This document shows, piece after piece, positions 17,350 to 26,243 of a stretch of DNA of 64,000 nucleotides (the stretch's first letter is position 1; every line of letters begins with the position of its first letter). Position numbers and translations under genes: made by a program. The DNA comes from Hyphomicrobium sp. (GTDB lineage Bacteria; Pseudomonadota; Alphaproteobacteria; Rhizobiales; Hyphomicrobiaceae). Below the pieces are notes generated by a model. It did no database searches, was not told where the DNA came from, and saw only the letters and a program-made list of their open reading frames with translations. The DNA lies in NCBI GenBank assembly GCA_016716675.1, contig JADJVG010000003.1, forward strand, positions 128,501 through 192,500, given 5' to 3'.

Positions 17350-17862
17350 ATGCCGGTTATGTGGAAACTATTCAGATCGTCGTCGACCCCAGGCAATCAT
17401 GATCTCGTTCAGAATGTTCTGATTGCTTCTGAAGGAAGACGTTTCAGCCAAGAGGCGATCGACTTGGCTGTGAGCATCCTGAATGCACAAGATGGCCGCG
17501 TCACGGTACTTACCGTGGCGCGGCTATGGGGCACTGCACTGGGGTTTCCCAATCCCGGTCTGCGTCCTAGCAAGCGCGAGATGGATGAGCAGAAGGACAA
17601 TGTCTCCTGGGCGCTTGCCCGGTTGGAGGAGGCAGGTGTTTCGGCAAACGGCCATATCGTGACGACGCGCAATCCAACAAAAAGTATTTTGAACGAGGCA
17701 AAGAGACGGAAATGCGATGCCATCGTTATGGGTGCTGATCCGCGCCGCTCCTGGTTCGTCCGCAACTTCATGTGGAGCCAGGAGCCGTATCGGGTCAGCG
17801 CACGTACGCGCATGCCGATTCATCTCGTTTGTCCTGGTGAAATTTCTAACGTCCGCCAATAG
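17350..17862 (+). CDS. Universal stress protein (UspA-like), lacking the ATP-binding loop
   Basis: 170 residues with one USP domain from about residue 20 (VQNVLIASEGRRFSQEAIDLAV) to 163 (RMPIHLVCPG). The usual G-x2-G-x9-G(S/T) nucleotide loop is replaced by GADPRRSWFVRNFMWSQ, so it probably belongs to the non-ATP-binding group. It is 17 bases after the permease and likely co-transcribed; USP-permease pairs may couple transport to stress or energy state, which is inference. Confidence 0.85.
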   Translation: MPVMWKLFRSSSTPGNHDLVQNVLIASEGRRFSQEAIDLAVSILNAQDGRVTVLTVARLWGTALGFPNPGLRPSKREMDEQKDNVSWALARLEEAGVSANGHIVTTRNPTKSILNEAKRRKCDAIVMGADPRRSWFVRNFMWSQEPYRVSARTRMPIHLVCPGEISNVRQ

Positions 17863-17891
17863 GCGGTCGCCAGACTATTGAACATCAAAGA

Positions 17892-17922
17892 GGGCCTCGA
17901 CGTAAGTCGAGGCCCTTTTTTT
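17892..17922 (+). terminator. Strong Rho-independent terminator
   Basis: GGGCCTCGAC, loop GTAA, GTCGAGGCCC, then seven Ts: a perfect ten-base stem 30 bases after the USP stop. It ends the permease-USP unit. Confidence 0.95.
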
Positions 17923-18523
17923 GGTTTGCTGCGCTCGCTAGGTTGGCCGCGTGAATCGGGCTGTTGCCAACCTCAATTGAGGAAAAGAGCGAATGATACC
18001 GAAGCGGTTTGCGACGGAAGAGATCATTGGTCTTTGCGGGAAGCAGAAGTTCGTTTGAGCCAAGGACAGAAGACCGCCGGCGTGTGCCTATGTCTTGGGA
18101 TATCAGAGCAAGGCTACAATCGCTGGCGGCTTGTGATCCCACTTCGCTCTACTTGGCGCTCGAGTCGGATCACTTTGATGGGGTGGAGCAAGTTCCCCGT
18201 GGTGCCTCTCCAAAAACGTGTGACCAGGAAATCTCTTGAGTGCACTACCTAACGCGCCGTGCCGCCGACTTTGGGTCGTGGTTCGTGTAGGATTATGCAT
18301 CCTCAATCGAGCCGTTGGTCTGATCACTCGTCCGTTTCAAGACGCGGAAAAGGATTACGAAAGGGCTCGTCCAGCGCGCGGGCGTCAGACGCCAGCAAAT
18401 GAGCTGATGCCGGCCTTTCTGTGAAGCGTAAATCACACTGAACTCAAAAGGCGATTTCAATCGTGCACGTGTTTGCGGTCCCATTGTAACCGGCGCGCCA
18501 GTCGTTTCGTTGATGCTAACCCG
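17923..18523. other. Region between terminator and amidotransferase; IS3 debris
   Basis: Apart from the orfA fragment at 17993-18135 I find no gene. Both flanking genes end here (convergent), so no promoter is needed. Confidence 0.45.
17993..18135 (+). pseudogene. IS3-family orfA fragment (frameshifted)
   Basis: ATG 17993 begins MIPKRFATEEIIGL, then shifts to a frame reading REAEVRLSQGQKTAGVCLCL and GISEQGYNRWR, the helix-turn-helix of IS3 orfA. The shift lies in TTT at 18033-18035; a fourth T restores one frame. The match stops after NRWR, so only the first half of orfA remains. Non-functional debris. Confidence 0.7.
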
Positions 18524-19263
18524 TCAGCGGGCGAGGGTTTGCTGGGCCAGCGCCATGAAATTTCTGTAGAAGCGCTCCGAATTATTCCGGAGTTCAGGCT
18601 TGGCGTCGGCAATCGCTTTGTGCACGCGGGGGACGTTCGCGGCGCCATGCAGGCCCACGAGGTGCTTTGCCCCATTTTGCGTTTCCGCCCATTCGTCCGT
18701 TTGATTGCCTGTCGCCTCGACGTGATATTGAACCCCAATGGCTGCTGAACCGACTGAAAAACTGGATATCGCGCAATCAGACGTATTGCCGAGTAACGTC
18801 GCTTTTGGTGGCAACGCTGTCACCTCGCTTCCATGCCAGCTGATCGCGGCTTTGCTGGTGCCGAAGCCCGCATAGATGGGATGGCCTTGGCCAGCCTCCG
18901 TAAGTGCAATCCTGGTCAACGCCGCTTCGCCTTGCTGCGCCCTGTCCACCCGGCCGCCAAGTGCATCGGCCAGAAGCTGATGACCGAGACAGATACCGAG
19001 GAGCGGCTTGTCGAGGTTGTTGACCCAACGGCGAATAGCTGCCTTTTCCGGAACGAGCCAAGGATGCTCCTGCTCTTGCCATGCCTCCATTTGTCCGCCG
19101 AGGAGCACGAGGATGTCGAACGCATCGAGGTTCGCAAAGCTATCTCCCGATTTGGTTCAATTACTGTTGGCGATATGCCGTCAGCCGCGAAGTGCTCAGA
19201 GAGTGCGCCAAGAGGGCTAATAGGATCGTGCTGAATGACGAGGACGCGAGGTTTTGCTGACAT
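18524..19263 (-). CDS. Class I glutamine amidotransferase (frameshifted)
   Basis: A stand-alone triad amidotransferase, GMP-synthase-subunit-like. Catalytic residues after frame repair are C92 (GICLGHQL), H181 and E183 (GVQYHVEA). The N-terminal strand (MSAKPRVLVIQHD) lies in another frame. The shift is in a run of three As on the coding strand (TTT at 19151-19153): a fourth A gives EPKSGDSFANLDAFDILVLL and a 246-residue protein. Such proteins hydrolyse glutamine or gamma-glutamyl compounds, as in PuuD-like enzymes. ATG 19263 is the best start. The glutaminase gene is upstream on the same strand after 92 bases. Confidence 0.83.
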
Positions 19264-19355
19264 GATATCCAACCTAGGTGTGGGGCAGAGCTAACTTTTG
19301 TTCCGATGTACTATTTCCGGTTATCACATTGCGCCGCAAGGGCACGCGCGGCGCT

Positions 19356-20282
19356 TTATGGGCCAAACACAGACCAGCCAGTGCGCTGCGCGATGAGTTC
19401 GAGCGCGCGCGTTCCAAGCATCGAATTGCCTTGGGCATTCAGTCCGGGCGACCAGACCGCGATCGACGCGCGGCCTGGCGCGATCGCCATAATGCCGCCG
19501 CCGACCCCGCTCTTGCCGGGCAAGCCAACACGAAACGCAAAGTCGCCGGACCCGTCGTAGTGGCCGCACGTCAACATCAGCGCATTGATGCGCCGTGCGC
19601 GCTCATGCGAGACGATGGACTGGAGTGTGTGTGGATCGCGCCCACCATTGGCCAGGAAGACGCCGGCGTGCGACAGTTGCCGGCACGACATCTCGATCGC
19701 GCATTGGTGAAAGTACACGCCTAACGTCAATTCGGTCGGATGCTTAATATTGCCGAACGAGCGCATGTAGTTAGCAAGCGCGACGTTACGAAATCCGGTC
19801 GCCTGCTCAGAGCGGGCGACGTCTGGATCGATCGACACGGTTTCATCATTGGCGACAAAGCGCGAAAATCGCAGGATCTCTCCAATTGCTTCGCGCGGCT
19901 TGTGGCCAGCGAGAAGGATATCCGCCACTACGATCGCACGGGCATTGATGAAGGGGTTTCTGGGCAACCCCTGCTCTTGCTCGAGCTGAATGATGGAGTT
20001 GAAGGCCGTGCCCGAGGGTTCGCGGCCAACACGCCATAGGCCATCGCCAATTTTGCCAAGCGCCAAGGTCAGCGCGAAGACCTTGGAAATGCTCTGTATT
20101 GAAAACGACTCATCGGCGTCACCAACTGATACGGTTTCGCCATCAAGGGTCGTGACCGCAATGCCGAATTTTCGAGGGTCAACCTTGGCAAGTTCAGGAA
20201 TGTAGTCGGCAACGCGTCCCTGACCGACGGACGACTGCAAGTCGTCGTAGACCCCGTTAATGAGCTGTTGCAGGTCTAGCAT
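19356..20282 (-). CDS. glsA: Glutaminase A
   Basis: A 308-residue serine-dependent glutaminase of the beta-lactamase-like fold, converting glutamine to glutamate and ammonia. The SxxK motif SISK is at 64-67 within FSIQSISKVFA. Other family blocks include RNPFINARAI, NYMRSFGNI and LPGKSGVGGGI. Length is typical (about 308-310). With the amidotransferase downstream and the permease nearby it suggests a glutamine/glutamate module; released ammonia could also serve acid resistance, which is inference. A short frame ends 17 bases upstream of its ATG. Confidence 0.95.
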   Translation of the reverse strand: MLDLQQLINGVYDDLQSSVGQGRVADYIPELAKVDPRKFGIAVTTLDGETVSVGDADESFSIQSISKVFALTLALGKIGDGLWRVGREPSGTAFNSIIQLEQEQGLPRNPFINARAIVVADILLAGHKPREAIGEILRFSRFVANDETVSIDPDVARSEQATGFRNVALANYMRSFGNIKHPTELTLGVYFHQCAIEMSCRQLSHAGVFLANGGRDPHTLQSIVSHERARRINALMLTCGHYDGSGDFAFRVGLPGKSGVGGGIMAIAPGRASIAVWSPGLNAQGNSMLGTRALELIAQRTGWSVFGP

Positions 20283-20299
20283 GTTGGCTCACAAGATCC

Positions 20300-20527
20300 C
20301 TACTGCTGTGCTTTCTTCTGCTGATTGGTCGGCATATCCGGGGGACGGATGAGGGGCACGCCGATTATCGTCGTTTCATTTGAAAAGGCCCTAAAGAGAC
20401 GCTGCACCGTGTGATTATCCAATGTTGCGACAAAAGAAAGAGGCGGTTGCACTGAAGCATGCAGTTGCTGACGCGCGAACAAAACATGCCGGGGTTGAAG
20501 GGACGCATGACGCTCCTGTCGATCGCA
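20300..20527 (-). pseudogene. Unrecognised gene fragment just upstream of glsA
   Basis: A 75-codon open frame with natural-looking content (HASLQPRHVLFARQQLHASV, then ATLDNHTVQRLFRAF) ends 17 bases before the glutaminase ATG. It has no good start codon: a stop lies at 20528-20530. It could be the C-terminus of a small upstream gene with a broken N-terminus. No family recognised. Confidence 0.3.
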
Positions 20528-20530
20528 TCA

Positions 20531-20822
20531 ACAGTGGGTTCCAAGTGCCGCTGAATTTGGCGCCTCGCAGAGGCAGTCTCATATAGGTGCTCATGGGGCA
20601 TTCGAGTCCCGGTTCGAAAACGCGTATTCTAAATGACATCATCGGCAAGTTCTATGATGAGGCGACGGGCATTTTGGCCGCCATACAACCCTCGGGGGTG
20701 CCCTGACCGCAGTGGAGGTTGCCGGCGTTTTGAAACATTAGGAACCGGCGCCATAGGTCTTTCGCGACAAGCCGGAAGATGGTCTGATCTCTCTAAGATC
20801 GGGCTACGTCGCGATTTGCACC
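20531..20822. other. Intergenic region, nothing recognised
   Basis: Divergent gap between the glutaminase side and the plus-strand DUF488 gene. No promoter, RNA or repeat is evident. Confidence 0.4.
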
Positions 20823-21395
20823 ATGAGTGACCATATTCTGCCGCAGGATGCGCATTGGGCGAAAGGCGCCATCTTCACCGTCGGACATTCGACGCTGCCG
20901 ATCGAGCGCTTCATCGCGCTGCTGAGGATCTATCGTATTGAGCAGCTCGCCGATATTCGCACGATCCCGCGATCGCGGCACAATCCGCAGTTTGCCATAG
21001 AGGCTTTGGCCGAGAGCCTGAGAGCGGTGCAGATCGGCTATACGCATATGGCGGCATTGGGCGGATTGAGGCATGCGCTCAAGGACTCCGCCAACGCCGG
21101 TTGGCGCAACAAGAGCTTCCGTGGCTATGCTGATTACATGCAAACGGCGGAGTTTGCTGATGCGGTAGAGACATTGATTCGTATGGGCCAACAGCGGCGC
21201 ACGGCCATCATGTGTGCGGAGGCTGTGCCGTGGCGTTGCCATCGCTCGCTGGTCGCTGATGCACTTGAGGTGCGCGGGGTTGAGGCGATCGAGATTCTAT
21301 CAGAAACGAGCTTCCGGCCGCATAAGCTGACGCCCTTCGCGCACGTTGTCGGCACGGTGATCACCTATCCGTCCGAGGTGGCGGATTTGATCTAG
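20823..21395 (+). CDS. DUF488 family protein
   Basis: 190 residues. The family blocks are FTVGHSTLPIERFIALL, ADIRTIPRSRHNPQF, a conserved YTHMAALGGLR region and CAEAVPWRCHRSLVADAL, where the Cys and Arg are conserved in DUF488. Function is not established for the family. It stands alone on the plus strand. A second, more distant DUF488-type protein occurs at 26244-26711. Confidence 0.88.
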   Translation: MSDHILPQDAHWAKGAIFTVGHSTLPIERFIALLRIYRIEQLADIRTIPRSRHNPQFAIEALAESLRAVQIGYTHMAALGGLRHALKDSANAGWRNKSFRGYADYMQTAEFADAVETLIRMGQQRRTAIMCAEAVPWRCHRSLVADALEVRGVEAIEILSETSFRPHKLTPFAHVVGTVITYPSEVADLI

Positions 21396-21848
21396 CCGAA
21401 TGCCGTTGCTTGTCGCCCATTGTGGACGGGCGCTTGTCGCGGCTGCGAGATCAGCGGGCGTCAGTCCGCGATTCTTCTCAAAGCGGACCCATTGTGCATG
21501 GCGATATGATTGGTCTTGAAACCGGCCATCGTGACGACCAGGGATCGATCCGATCAGCCATCAGCCGCAATTGAAATCCTCGCCGGTGGCGGTGCGGCGC
21601 TTGAGCTTCGGCGCGCCGGAGGCATGGTTGCTCGATAAGCTGTCGGAACTCAACGGCGATAACGTTGAGCCATTCGCGGCCCGCGCATATGGGACCACGA
21701 GCTAAGTCGCCGGTACTTGGGCTAGTATTTGGCAAGTTGTCGAGCGTTTGGGTCTGGATAAAACGAGGGCGGCCCGAAGAACAGGCCGCCCATCGTCGTC
21801 GTTTACCCCGCTGCTTAATTTACTCGGCAGCCTCAGTGCACCGCAGAC
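21396..21848. other. Convergent intergenic region, nothing recognised
   Basis: About 450 bases between the DUF488 gene and the Rieske/FAD reductase, both ending here. No gene, terminator with a T-tract or repeat of note was found. Confidence 0.4.
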
Positions 21849-23385
21849 TCAGTGCGCCGTTTGCGCTTCCATGGCGACCTCGGCCTCAAGGCATGCGACG
21901 TCACGGAAGATCGAAGCGATCGCTAACACGCGACCGTTGCGCTTGTAGCGTAGCAGACAATCCTTCGCCGCAATATCGCCGTCGATGGTGATTTCGTCCC
22001 AGCTTTCCGCATGACCAACGTAGTTTATCGGGATGTCGTAATGCTGGCTCCAAAAAAACGGCACGGCGGTGAACGCCTCGCGCTGCCCGAGCATGTTGAG
22101 GGCTGCGGTTTGGCCTTGGCGTTCCGCAACCACCCAGTGCTCGACCCGAATGGACGCGCCGCTATGGGGATCAGGCCACCGCGCGATGTCGCCGGCCGCG
22201 TAGACGTCCGGCGCGCTCGTCTCCAGATAGGAATTGACGACGACACCGCGGTCGATAGTTAACCCGGCGCCTTGCGCAAGCTCTATTCGTGGGCGCACGC
22301 CGATCCCCGCCACGATGAGATCGGCGTTGATTGATTGGCCGCTCTTCAGTTGCACCTGTTTGGCCTCGATTGCGTTTGCCAGATCTTCAAGGTGGAAGAC
22401 GACACCGTTCGTCTCGTGTAGTGCGCGCACAAAGTCTCCCATCTGCGGACCGAGGACGCGCTCCATCGGCCGTTTGTCGGGCGCGACGACGTGCACCTCG
22501 ATGCCACGCGCGCGCAGAGCTGCTGCAACCTCAAGGCCGATGAAGCTCGCACCCAGCACCACGGCACTGCGCGCCGATTTGGCGCCCTCAATGATTGCCC
22601 GCGTATCGGCAAGCGATCTTAACGTATGCACGTGTGGCAGGTCGGCGCCGGGGATGGTCAGGCGCATCGGTTCGGCACCAGTCGCCAGCAGAAGTTTGTC
22701 GTAAGGAACCGCAGTGCCATCGGCGAGCGTGACCTTATGCGCGTGCACGTCGATGCCGGTGACGTTCGTCTTTAGCCGTAGGTCGATGCCGTTGTCAGGA
22801 TAAAAGCTGTCAGGCTGCAGCGGCACCCAGGCTTCGGGCGCCCGTCCGGCGAGATAATCTTTGGAAAGGTTTGGCCGGTCGACGGGGGATGCATCATCGC
22901 TGCTCAGCATGACGATGCTGCCCTCGAACTTCTGGCGGCGCAGCATCTCGGCTGCGGCGTATCCCGCCGCACCGCCGCCGACGATAACGATTCTTTGCGG
23001 GGCTTCGCGCGCCGGCGTGCCGAGCGGTTTAGCGTCTGCGTGCGGTCGCTTCTTGCCGACGAAGATCTTGCCGGCGCGCCGATCCACAGACCAGCAGGCG
23101 ATAGGGGGCAATGGCTGGCGCGCGTACTGCTTCGCCGGTTCGCAGACTGAAGCAGGCGTGATGCCACGGGCAGCGGATGGTGTCGCCAACGACCAAGCCA
23201 TCGGCGAGCGGCGCATTGTAATGCGTGCACAGCGCGCCGATAGCGAAAATCTCGTCGCCACGGCGAACCAGCAACACCGCCTCATCGCCGACATGTCCTG
23301 TAACCGTTGCACCATCTGCGAGATCAGCGATGGCAATGCCTTGCGCCAGATCTGGACCCACAGGTTTCGATTGTTCCTCGGCCAT
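21849..23385 (-). CDS. FAD-dependent pyridine nucleotide reductase with N-terminal Rieske domain (AIFL/AIFM3-like, frameshifted)
   Basis: After repair this is a 511-residue fusion. An N-terminal Rieske [2Fe-2S] domain has C53-x-H55 and C72-x-x-H75. The rest is a two-dinucleotide-fold reductase with RIVIVGGGAAGYAAAEMLR (FAD), SAVVLGASFIGLEVAAALR (NADH) and VYAAGDIARWP. The two parts lie in different frames; the shift falls in GGGGG at 23104-23108. Four Gs join APAIAP to IACWSVDRRAGKIFVG as the family expects. It is the last gene of a minus-strand group with folE and a cupredoxin. An electron-transfer reductase is likely; the partner is unknown. Confidence 0.85.
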
Positions 23386-23534
23386 TTTCAGCTCCTTGGT
23401 GCGGCTTGCGATCGTGATGGGGGAGGGGCGATCTTTGCCGCTTTTTCGTTGTCAGGCGCTCCTTCAGCTCGAAAGCATCAGGCGTGTAACGTGGCGGCGC
23501 CTGATCTGGTCAATAGATTTAAGACCTAAACAGA

Positions 23535-24164
23535 TCAGGGCGCCAGTCCGGCCATGGCGAGGAACTCCTGCCGCGTCAGCGGGTTCTCGCGGAAGCAGCC
23601 GAGCATGCGGCTGGTGACAAGATCTGTATCCGGCTTATGAACGCCGCGCGTCGTCATGCAGTGATGCGTTGCCTTGATGATAATGCCGACACCTTGAGGC
23701 TCGAGAACATCATTGATGGTGTTGGCAATCTGCGCTGTCATCTTTTCCTGAATTTGCAGACGCCGGGCAAAGGCCTCGACCACACGCGCCAGCTTGCTGA
23801 TGCCGACAACCCGACCATTGGGAACATACGCCACCCAGGCGCGGCCGATGATCGGCGCCAAGTGATGTTCGCAGTGGCTCTCAAAACGGATGCCGCGCAG
23901 GATAATCATCTCGTCGTACCCGTCGATCTCCTCGAATGTCTTCTGCAGGATGTGGACGGGGTCTTGGGCGTAGCCCGCACAATACTCCTCGAAAGCGCGG
24001 GTGACACGCGCTGGCGTTTCGCGGAGGCCTGGCCGGTCAGGGTCATCGCCGGTCCAGCGAATGAGGGTTCGCAAGGCAGCTTCCACCTCGGTCCGGCGCG
24101 GCTTGGCGCACTCAGGGGTGTTCGAACACCTCAATTGCTCGATCATAGGAACCAGCGCAGTCAT
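23535..24164 (-). CDS. folE: GTP cyclohydrolase I (type IA)
   Basis: A 209-residue enzyme converting GTP to 7,8-dihydroneopterin triphosphate, the first step of folate and pterin synthesis. The zinc ligands C98, H101 (SHCEHH) and C169 (THHCMTTRG) are all present, and GISKLARVVEAFARR and QEKMTAQIA are diagnostic. ATG 24164 has AGGAG seven bases upstream. It sits in an accessory redox cluster rather than with other folate genes, so it may be a second copy. Confidence 0.95.
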   Translation of the reverse strand: MTALVPMIEQLRCSNTPECAKPRRTEVEAALRTLIRWTGDDPDRPGLRETPARVTRAFEEYCAGYAQDPVHILQKTFEEIDGYDEMIILRGIRFESHCEHHLAPIIGRAWVAYVPNGRVVGISKLARVVEAFARRLQIQEKMTAQIANTINDVLEPQGVGIIIKATHHCMTTRGVHKPDTDLVTSRMLGCFRENPLTRQEFLAMAGLAP

Positions 24165-24208
24165 GTATCATCTCCTCGTCTTTGTCTGGTCGTCTTCGTC
24201 TCGCAGCA

Positions 24209-24541
24209 CTAGTTGGCGGAGACGCTAATTTTGCCCGTCATGTTGGGATGGAAGCGGCAGAAATAATTGAAGGTTCCGGCCTTCGTGAGCTGCAGCGTAG
24301 CGGTCTTTCCGGCAACGATCATGACGTCCCAGGGTCCGTCCTTGGCTGTGGCGGTATGATCGACGAAGTCGCTGTTCACCCATTCGACGGTGTCTCCGAC
24401 CTTTGCGGTGACGTCGGCTGGCGAGAACGCCATATCAGCGATCTTGATGCGCACGACCACGCCGGCGAGCGCCGGGGACGCGATCGCGAGCTGCAGCAGC
24501 AGGATAAGCAGTGCCGTTGAAGAGTGTCTGGCTGTTTGCAT
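24209..24541 (-). CDS. Small exported cupredoxin (plastocyanin/amicyanin-like)
   Basis: 110 residues: a signal peptide ending ASPALA (about 26), then one type 1 copper domain. Copper ligands are H62, C95, H98 and M101 (FNYFCRFHPNMTG). ATG 24541 has GGAG nine bases upstream; longer frames to 24616 are rejected. It probably carries electrons in the periplasm. 44 bases separate it from folE downstream. Confidence 0.9.
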   Translation of the reverse strand: MQTARHSSTALLILLLQLAIASPALAGVVVRIKIADMAFSPADVTAKVGDTVEWVNSDFVDHTATAKDGPWDVMIVAGKTATLQLTKAGTFNYFCRFHPNMTGKISVSAN

Positions 24542-25052
24542 CTTGGCGCTCCATGATTTCAGTCTGATGGTTTCGGCGTGCGCGCTTGAACTGCGGCCCG
24601 TCGCGGGTCGCTGCAAAAAAATCTTGAGAGAAATCCTGGGATCGGATTTGCATGAAATATCGCTCGGGCCATCACACGCCCCCGGCCGTCGATGTCGGCC
24701 ACGCCTGTGTCGCTACGTCTGCATGTCCGTCTTCTCCTTCCGCAGCGGGCCGTCTTCTGGTCTCGCCTTCATGGAAGATTGGATGCGGCGGCGCCGAGAA
24801 AGTTCCCGGTGGCCGGACAGAGCACGTAGGGTGACGTTTGGCGCAGCGTGGCCACCAACATCGAGGTGGCGTGACGGGGGCGGCTGAGTTTCACAACCTT
24901 GTTGCGGATGCGGGCGTGCTATCGGCGGGAAGTAAAGTGGCCATCTGCATGGACGGCGCCGGCGGCGCGATCTGAGATCACGTCCGCCGGGAGTTCCTCA
25001 TTGTCATGCGTTACTGCAATGCATTTCCGGCTTTGGATTCCTGTGAGTGCCG
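24542..25052. other. Intergenic region upstream of the cupredoxin
   Basis: About 510 bases with short frames on both strands but none with a recognisable product or ribosome site. It must hold the promoter for the cupredoxin-folE-reductase group unless transcription reads through from the globin. No FNR-, NsrR- or NnrR-type site was spotted. Confidence 0.4.
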
Positions 25053-25484
25053 TTAGCCAAGTGGTTCCAGGAGGCCCTGGCCTTGGTGCAACGCGATGCC
25101 CATTTGCAGAGATTGCGCGATCCGCTCGGAGCGAAGCACAAAAAACTCCGCCGCACCGGGCGTACAGACGTCAGCAGTGGTTTCACGAAAGAGCGTTAGC
25201 CAGCGCTCGAAAAGCGCTCGCGTCAATCCCGGGAGCCGCGAATGCATCGCCATCGGGTTGCCTTTATAGCGGCCAGTCATCAGTGCCACCGACGACCAGA
25301 ACGCACACATGGTATCGAGGTGCTTCGGCCAGTCCCTGATCTCGGCATTAAAGATCGGACCAAGCGTCTCGTCTTTGCGGATCCTGGCATAAAACTCGTG
25401 CACGAGTTCGTGGACCATCGTCTCGGTAACGCCGACTGCGACCCCAGGAGCCCTTGGGTCAGGAAAACGCTCTCTTCCGTTCAC
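25053..25484 (-). CDS. Group III truncated haemoglobin
   Basis: 143 residues, the usual length for group III (trHbP) globins. The proximal histidine is H81 (MAMHSRLPGL), with F31-Y32 in the B-helix region and W95 in the G helix (FERWLTLF). GTG 25484 overlaps the TGA of the upstream membrane protein gene (GTGA), implying translational coupling. Roles proposed for the family include oxygen and nitric oxide chemistry. The stop is followed by 511 bases before the cupredoxin. Confidence 0.9.
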   Translation of the reverse strand: MNGRERFPDPRAPGVAVGVTETMVHELVHEFYARIRKDETLGPIFNAEIRDWPKHLDTMCAFWSSVALMTGRYKGNPMAMHSRLPGLTRALFERWLTLFRETTADVCTPGAAEFFVLRSERIAQSLQMGIALHQGQGLLEPLG

Positions 25485-25921
25485 AGCATGCTCCACCGTA
25501 GGGCGAGCAACGTGAAGCCCACGGCGACGACCACCGGAACGCTGACGATCTGAATGATCGCTTCCCACCGCGAGATCGTTCCTGTTGCCACCTCGACCGT
25601 GGGGCTCGACGCCTTTCTGTGATCCTTGCGCCAACGCGGATCTTGCGACCTGCGGATGTGCATGAATAGTACCGGGATGGTGAAAAAGACCAGCGCAAAC
25701 ACGGTTCCGATCAATACAGCGAATGTCGCTTCGCCGGCGCCGATGAACGTGATGGCAGCGACAGAGAAGAGCAAGACATAGCAGCAAATGATGATCGGTC
25801 CAGCAACGGACAAGAGGCCATCATCGAGATAGAACGGCTCCGCCGCTGTGCTGGCCGACGGCTCGTGCGCATGTTGGGCGATGGTATTGGTGATGGTCGC
25901 ATCTTTCGGCGCCATGGGCAT
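25481..25921 (-). CDS. Three-helix membrane protein coupled to the globin
   Basis: 146 residues with three predicted membrane segments (about 41-65, 67-91 and 119-141). The polar N-terminus is His/Glu-containing, and a basic loop RRSQDPRWRKDHRKA separates helices 2 and 3. I do not recognise the family. The stop overlaps the globin start, so the two are almost certainly made together; a membrane partner or anchor for the globin is a reasonable but unproven idea. Confidence 0.75.
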   Translation of the reverse strand: MPMAPKDATITNTIAQHAHEPSASTAAEPFYLDDGLLSVAGPIIICCYVLLFSVAAITFIGAGEATFAVLIGTVFALVFFTIPVLFMHIRRSQDPRWRKDHRKASSPTVEVATGTISRWEAIIQIVSVPVVVAVGFTLLALRWSML

Positions 25922-26243
25922 GGGTCATACTCCAAAGTTGCTCGTTTCAATCCAGGTTTGCTCGTCGTTGAGCGGCTGGATGATCGCCTGCGCGAGGTGC
26001 GACATGGGACAGTCCGAAGGCCATCCGTCGTCTGCCAACGACAGAGACTTGCGTGCAAGCTCGCCTCAAAGGCACTGCGATTCATCCCAAATGTTCATAA
26101 CGTGTATTTGTAGTACATGTTTATAGGCTTGAGAGTCCACCACGGAAGCATTATTTGCGTATCAAATGACCGTGAGAGGTTTCGAACCGCTGACGAGCGT
26201 CAGAGACGCGAGATCTGGCGCAGCAGTGCCGAAGGATTTGCGA
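25922..26243. other. Divergent intergenic region
   Basis: This lies between the membrane protein-globin operon (minus) and the second DUF488 gene (plus) and should carry both promoters. The AT-richer stretch around 26095-26125 is the most promoter-like. No palindromic regulator site was found. Confidence 0.4.

Noticed and set aside
20580..20640. TTCGA-rich stretch resembling a tRNA T-loop
   Set aside because: No acceptor stem or anticodon arm can be drawn around it.
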